DNA from: Chrysochromulina tobinii
Lineage: Eukaryota > Haptophyta > Prymnesiales > Chrysochromulinaceae
Reading direction: 5' to 3'
Assembly (NCBI GenBank): GCA_001275005.1
Contig: JWZX01000896.1
Span: 1-10,005 of the forward strand
DNA length: 10,005 bases
The notes beneath the pieces were generated by a model. It did not search any database and had not been told where the DNA came from. It saw only the letters and a list, made by a program, of their open reading frames with translations. The first letter of the stretch is position 1; every line of letters begins with the position of its first letter. The position numbers were made by a program, and so were the translations under genes. This document shows positions 7,701 to 10,005 of the stretch, in pieces.

Positions 7701-8130
7701 CGAGGTCAACGTCTTGTCGGGCATCACGAAAAACCCCACCTTCATTGGGGTCTTCCTCTTCTCCTTTGGCGTTCAGGCGATCGTCGTGCAGGTCGGAAGC
7801 CTGGCCTTCAAGACTGCGCCCCTTGACGGCCGCCAGTGGGGCGTCTGCATCGCGCTGGGCTTCCTCGGCATGGTCTGGCAGTTGGGCATCAACCTCATCT
7901 TTTACATGATCTCTTCGTGCATGGGCAAGAAGAAGGGCAAAGAAGTGGTGATTGAGATGGAGAAGCCCGTGCTCAGACGCTCCTCGACTCAGATGTTGGC
8001 TGAACAAGCTGCTGCGGGCGCTGCTGGGCTTGTGACTTCGCATCCGGCCTCAAGCCCTCTCATCCTACAGCCGAAGGACAGCCGTGTCAAGTTGGCGAGG
8101 CAGATGAGCTCGGGTAGGCCGGTGCACTAA
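4723..8130 (+). CDS. P2B (PMCA-type) Ca2+-transporting P-type ATPase
   Basis: The enzyme pumps Ca2+ out of the cytosol across the plasma membrane or an endomembrane. Numbering is from the Met at 4723 (1135 residues). Membrane helices M1 and M2 lie near 95-112 and 123-142. The actuator motif TGE is at 213-215. M3 is near 290-306, and M4 carries PEGLP at 336-340. The phosphorylation site is DKTGTLT with D379. The nucleotide-binding lysine is K520 (VKGGSD), with MVTGDN ending at D633 and TGDGTNDAPAL at 755-765. M5 has N823, and M6 has N851 and D855 (WINVIMD), the pattern of pumps with a single Ca2+ site. M7-M10 follow, near 891-908, 970-987, 1007-1027 and 1040-1062. All catalytic residues are present. 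A lysine-rich insert (about 724-749) lies in the P domain, and the M7-M8 loop of about 60 residues has C954 and C960. The tail is about 70 residues with RRSS at 1085-1088, a possible basophilic kinase site. No clear calmodulin-binding helix is visible. I chose this Met because conserved sequence begins just after it; ATG 4768 is an alternative. The frame is uninterrupted by introns. Confidence 0.93.
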   Translation: MAKVGPSHHNPKWPTMENLVKMMEEKDSSHLNLDKALTPAQSLAAMLDTDVMTGRTHTADDFHHRQSVFGANMVEERRLTTYWEFCKDALGDTTIQLLLVMSVISIVMESTVGDHKTTGWIDGFAIMVTCAFVVNSGSIINYRKQALFAKLQDALKSGNLKRVIRNGVQIDIKDSEIVVGDIVCFNSVNLASIPADGLLVDGTDVKMDESALTGEPKLISKEPAGKDPYILAGTNAVSGSGKLLIVAVGPNSTAGKIAAAVYGKQGEGEDEGTPLENKLNGMVLKISNTGLSLALIALIALLARGLPERVEKDEGVAAFVVKAIMIAITVLAVAVPEGLPLAVTLALSIASNKMMKENNLVKILKSCETMGSATTICTDKTGTLTANRMTVRACFLGGEYILPSDYGVDDTAGSLLAKKIPAATTKLIADLMAICTMDDSFVQPPLAPGGWPVFKGNPTECALLICVGTLGHDYEQIRKETTGRSLETQKQGWSQIFSSARKMMSYAVPLGDGKWRLYVKGGSDVIFERCTTMLSGEQAVPMDMSVLDPKVKKMSSLAMRNLALAYRDFPSTPDWEATHASQLNVDGSPALAVETELVLVGIIGIEDPLRPEVAPAIKACYTAGIDVRMVTGDNLDTAIAIAKDAGILNDSHFEKDATTLSGFRTKPKVAMEGKAFRTAVYIEDKETGKKEFDQDAFDEIWPHLRVLARAAPQDKLTLADGLQKSNLFKNKKKCAALLAESGITIFPDRQVIAMTGDGTNDAPALKRADVGFAMNIAGTQISKDAADIILLDDNFASIVTAVKWGRNVYDSICCFLQFQLTVNIVACILTIICIFVHAQPPIQAIQMLWINVIMDSMASIAMASEPPNPTVLNRPPINRTASILKPRMVANMIAQSVYQLAALLVIYFKGPEWGGFFEGHLAGEKVVVGMLPIDAPIDVNGTIAGRMLAQIGGCPAGAICVEMPSESVHYTLMFNALVMMTLFNELNSRKLNGEVNVLSGITKNPTFIGVFLFSFGVQAIVVQVGSLAFKTAPLDGRQWGVCIALGFLGMVWQLGINLIFYMISSCMGKKKGKEVVIEMEKPVLRRSSTQMLAEQAAAGAAGLVTSHPASSPLILQPKDSRVKLARQMSSGRPVH

Positions 8131-9220
8131 AGCGCGCCTGGTGCCCCCTAGTCCGCTCTCGCGCGAGTGGGGCGTTTGGACGGCGCAGCCCCCCTTACTG
8201 TTGCTGCAGGTGCTCTCGCATGCTCTCGTGTGCGTTGGCACCCGAAGATGGGCCTGTACTTGAGCGGGAGTCGAGAAGAGCAATTGTTGGTGGCTGATCT
8301 TATGGGGCTGGAGGGGACATCGAGACGGGCGGGTGGGGGGTTCGTGTGGCCGTCGTTCGCATGTCAAGCCACATCGCACCGCAGCGCATGCGGTCTACAA
8401 GCGGTTCGGCTCATCGTGGGTTCGTGGCTCTGAGCAGCTCACCGCCATATCGGATTTCAACGTGGCGGCCGCCGTGGTGCACTCCGCGCAGTTCAATACA
8501 TGATAATTTGAACGCGAGAGACGGGCGTTGACTGCCAGGGGTCCGTCCTTGGTCAGGAAACAGGAACAAGGGGTCCCGTGGGAGTGTGTGCGAGCGGGGA
8601 GAAGATGCGGAGATTGGCGGTAACATCGTGTATCTGTAAAGTGTGTCGCGTACCGATGTTTCAAGGACGGAAACGGGGAAAGGTTGTTCCGTGAAGCTCC
8701 AAGCTCGGAAGGGGACGCTCGGTCAAAGGTGAAAGGACGTCGGATCTTATAGTTCTTAACACTCTTACCGAAGTCGGACTTACGTTGCGTTGCTTCGGGG
8801 TTCGGACGAAACTGGTGCGTTGAAAGGCTTGATGTTGAGGCTTGAAAGCAGACCAGCATTCTGTTAAGCATTCTGGCCCTTTAAAAACGCGTGCGATGCG
8901 AATAAAGACCAGCGGGGACAAGACACAGCGAAGGCTGCAGCGTATACACACACCTGCGCCGTCGACGGTGCTGTACCTGGTGAGGGCCCGCTGAGGTTCA
9001 CAGACCCCTTCATCGGCGGGACATCGCAGACTAGTTTCCGAGCTTCGCACACGCACGAGCCATGCATGAGCTTCCCAGCAACGGGCCCACAGCCACCCTC
9101 ACAGTAACACGACGAGGGCGCTTGCGTCCTCTTGCATGGCCAGCGACTGATTGAGCCACGATTGCACGGACTGTCATGTGGGCGCGCTAGTGTCCACAGT
9201 GTGTGCTGGTGAGTGTCAAT
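8131..9220. other. Intergenic region between convergent genes; no supported gene
   Basis: This 1.09-kb gap separates the 3' ends of the Ca2+-ATPase and the minus-strand gene at the right edge. Open frames on both strands are short, rich in Arg/Ser/Pro/His and carry no domain I recognise. Visible features are a CTCGCGCGAG palindrome at 8158-8167, AGCATTCTG repeated 12 bp apart (8855-8863, 8867-8875), and an AATAAA at 8901-8906 on the plus strand, too far from the ATPase stop to call a polyadenylation signal with confidence. A small inverted repeat, GAGTGT (9211-9216) and ACACTC (9223-9228), spans the stop codon of the next gene. No tRNA or rRNA was recognised. Confidence 0.5.
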
Positions 9221-10005
9221 TTACACTCCAGGAGGTAAGCACACCTGGCCTGCCTGGTTCTCAAAGAGGAATCCGTAGGTCAGGTACTCGTCGCGGCTAA
9301 AGTCGGATGCGCAGTCCGTCGGGCACGCGATCCACACGAGGCGGGTGCCCTGAGTGATGGGGACGTTGTGCTGGCCACCGGCTTCGGGCACGAGGATCAT
9401 GTTCTTCGTCTTATGCTTGATCAAAAAGGAGCCATCATCATCGGCGTAGGACCAGCCGGGGCGCGTGTTATCATTGTAGAGGAGCACGTAGCCGATCCGG
9501 TTGGTCGCCTCCGTCATATGCTGTGCGTTGTTCACGTTGAACGAGAGGTCGCTCGCAATGGGGTCGGTAAAAAAGGTGGTTTCGGTGCGGTGAGGGTACG
9601 TGGCGACGCCGTAGCCGCCGCTGTAGCACACACGGTTGCTCGACGTGGGCGAACAGCGGAGTGCCTGCATGAACTTGTCCATCTGCACGCCGTGCGTGAG
9701 CAAGAAGGAGTAGTCGCCCGGTGTGGGGTGTACGATGGCGCGCAGCCCGATCGCGCCAAAATCCGCGCGTCCCTCGGCGAATACCACTGTGCCCTCATTC
9801 ATCAGGTTCCTGCCGGCCGGTCCGACCCGCGTCGGATGCACGTACATGCCACCGCCCTGTGTCGCGAAGTTGGTGAAGGCCCCGTTGATCGTGCCATGCC
9901 CCGCCCAGCGCTTGTGCCGCAGCACAAAGTTGGTGCCGATCGGGCACGCGACGAGCGGCGGCGGAAAGGGCGGCGGTGAGGGGGGTGGCGAGGGGGGTGG
10001 CGAGG
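9221..10005 (-). CDS. C-terminal part of a probable extracellular protein with Ser-Pro linker and unrecognised six-Cys domain (partial)
   Basis: The minus-strand frame is open from the right edge of the window to a TAA at 9221, giving about 260 visible residues; the N-terminus lies outside. It opens with SPPPSPPPSPPPFPPP, the same kind of Pro-rich linker as in the beta-helix gene, then continues with a compact domain of about 244 residues. Readable landmarks are ACPIGTNFVLRHKRW, GGGMYVHPTRVGPAG, VFAEGRADFGAIGLRAIVHP, GDYSFLLTHGV, NRIGYVLLYNDN, WSYADDDGSFLIKH, WIACPTDCASDF and the end GQVCLPPGV. Six cysteines are visible, an even number compatible with disulfides in a secreted protein. Amino-acid composition (Trp, Tyr, Phe, Asn well represented) and frame continuity with the linker support this strand over the antisense frame. 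I do not recognise the family and assign no function. The architecture suggests a cell-surface or wall-associated protein. Confidence 0.72.
   Translation of the reverse strand, partial: SPPPSPPPSPPPFPPPLVACPIGTNFVLRHKRWAGHGTINGAFTNFATQGGGMYVHPTRVGPAGRNLMNEGTVVFAEGRADFGAIGLRAIVHPTPGDYSFLLTHGVQMDKFMQALRCSPTSSNRVCYSGGYGVATYPHRTETTFFTDPIASDLSFNVNNAQHMTEATNRIGYVLLYNDNTRPGWSYADDDGSFLIKHKTKNMILVPEAGGQHNVPITQGTRLVWIACPTDCASDFSRDEYLTYGFLFENQAGQVCLPPGV

Noticed and set aside
6673-8043. 456-codon minus-strand open frame antisense to the Ca2+-ATPase
   Set aside because: It lies wholly inside a confidently identified gene and its translation is an Asp/Glu/Arg/His/Val-rich shadow expected from GC-biased codons; no domain is visible.
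8395-8871. 158-codon minus-strand frame in the 8.1-9.2 kb gap
   Set aside because: Ser/Arg/Thr/His-rich, with no domain, signal peptide or membrane segment and competing frames on the same strand. Not enough to call a gene.
8901-8906. AATAAA as the polyadenylation signal of the Ca2+-ATPase
   Set aside because: It lies about 770 bases past the stop codon, and polyadenylation signals in these algae are not reliably AATAAA.
9211-9228. Terminator-like stem-loop at the stop codon of the right-edge gene
   Set aside because: The stem is only 6 bp with no T-run, and intrinsic terminators do not apply to nuclear protein genes.
9368-9979. 203-codon plus-strand open frame opposite the right-edge gene
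   Set aside because: Composition is Val/Ala/Arg/His-rich and typical of an antisense frame. The minus-strand frame has better composition, paired cysteines and continuity with the SPPP linker.

Overview
This window looks like GC-rich nuclear DNA of a photosynthetic protist, most likely a haptophyte (Emiliania/Gephyrocapsa-like or a relative). Four things point that way: a nuclear carotenoid-biosynthesis gene with a bipartite plastid-targeting leader; a tandem SGTV/GNTA beta-helix surface protein of a type abundant in haptophyte genomes; serine/proline-rich (SPPP) linkers in two separate genes; and strong G/C preference at third codon positions. The species call is inferred from protein style, not from a search. 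Nothing suggests a bacterium, plasmid or virus.

Layout. 1-995 is intergenic. It holds an AT-rich island (about 160-400) packed with TATCATG/CATGATA inverted repeats, a 22-bp tandem repeat and a strong hairpin. A minus-strand gene (996 to about 2619) encodes a secreted or membrane-anchored parallel beta-helix protein with a proline-rich stalk and a C-terminal membrane anchor. Its N-terminus probably lies in another frame, which suggests a short intron. It is divergent from a plus-strand gene at 2795-3997, confidently 15-cis-zeta-carotene isomerase (Z-ISO, NnrU family). After a 0.7-kb gap comes a large plus-strand gene (4723-8130) for a P2B (PMCA-type) Ca2+-transporting ATPase with all catalytic motifs intact. 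A 1.09-kb gap with no convincing gene follows. The right end (9221-10005) is the 3' part of a minus-strand gene with a Ser-Pro-rich linker and a six-cysteine C-terminal domain I do not recognise.

The genes do not form a pathway. Z-ISO acts in plastid carotenoid synthesis, the ATPase exports Ca2+ from the cytosol, and the two minus-strand genes look like cell-surface or extracellular proteins. The only structural link is the divergent pair sharing a short upstream region (about 175 bp between preferred starts).

I found no convincing undescribed multi-gene system. The items most worth a second look are a perfect 16-bp inverted repeat inside the 5' coding part of the beta-helix gene, the frame-split signal peptide of that gene, the palindromic AT-rich island, and the unrecognised C-terminal domain at the right edge.
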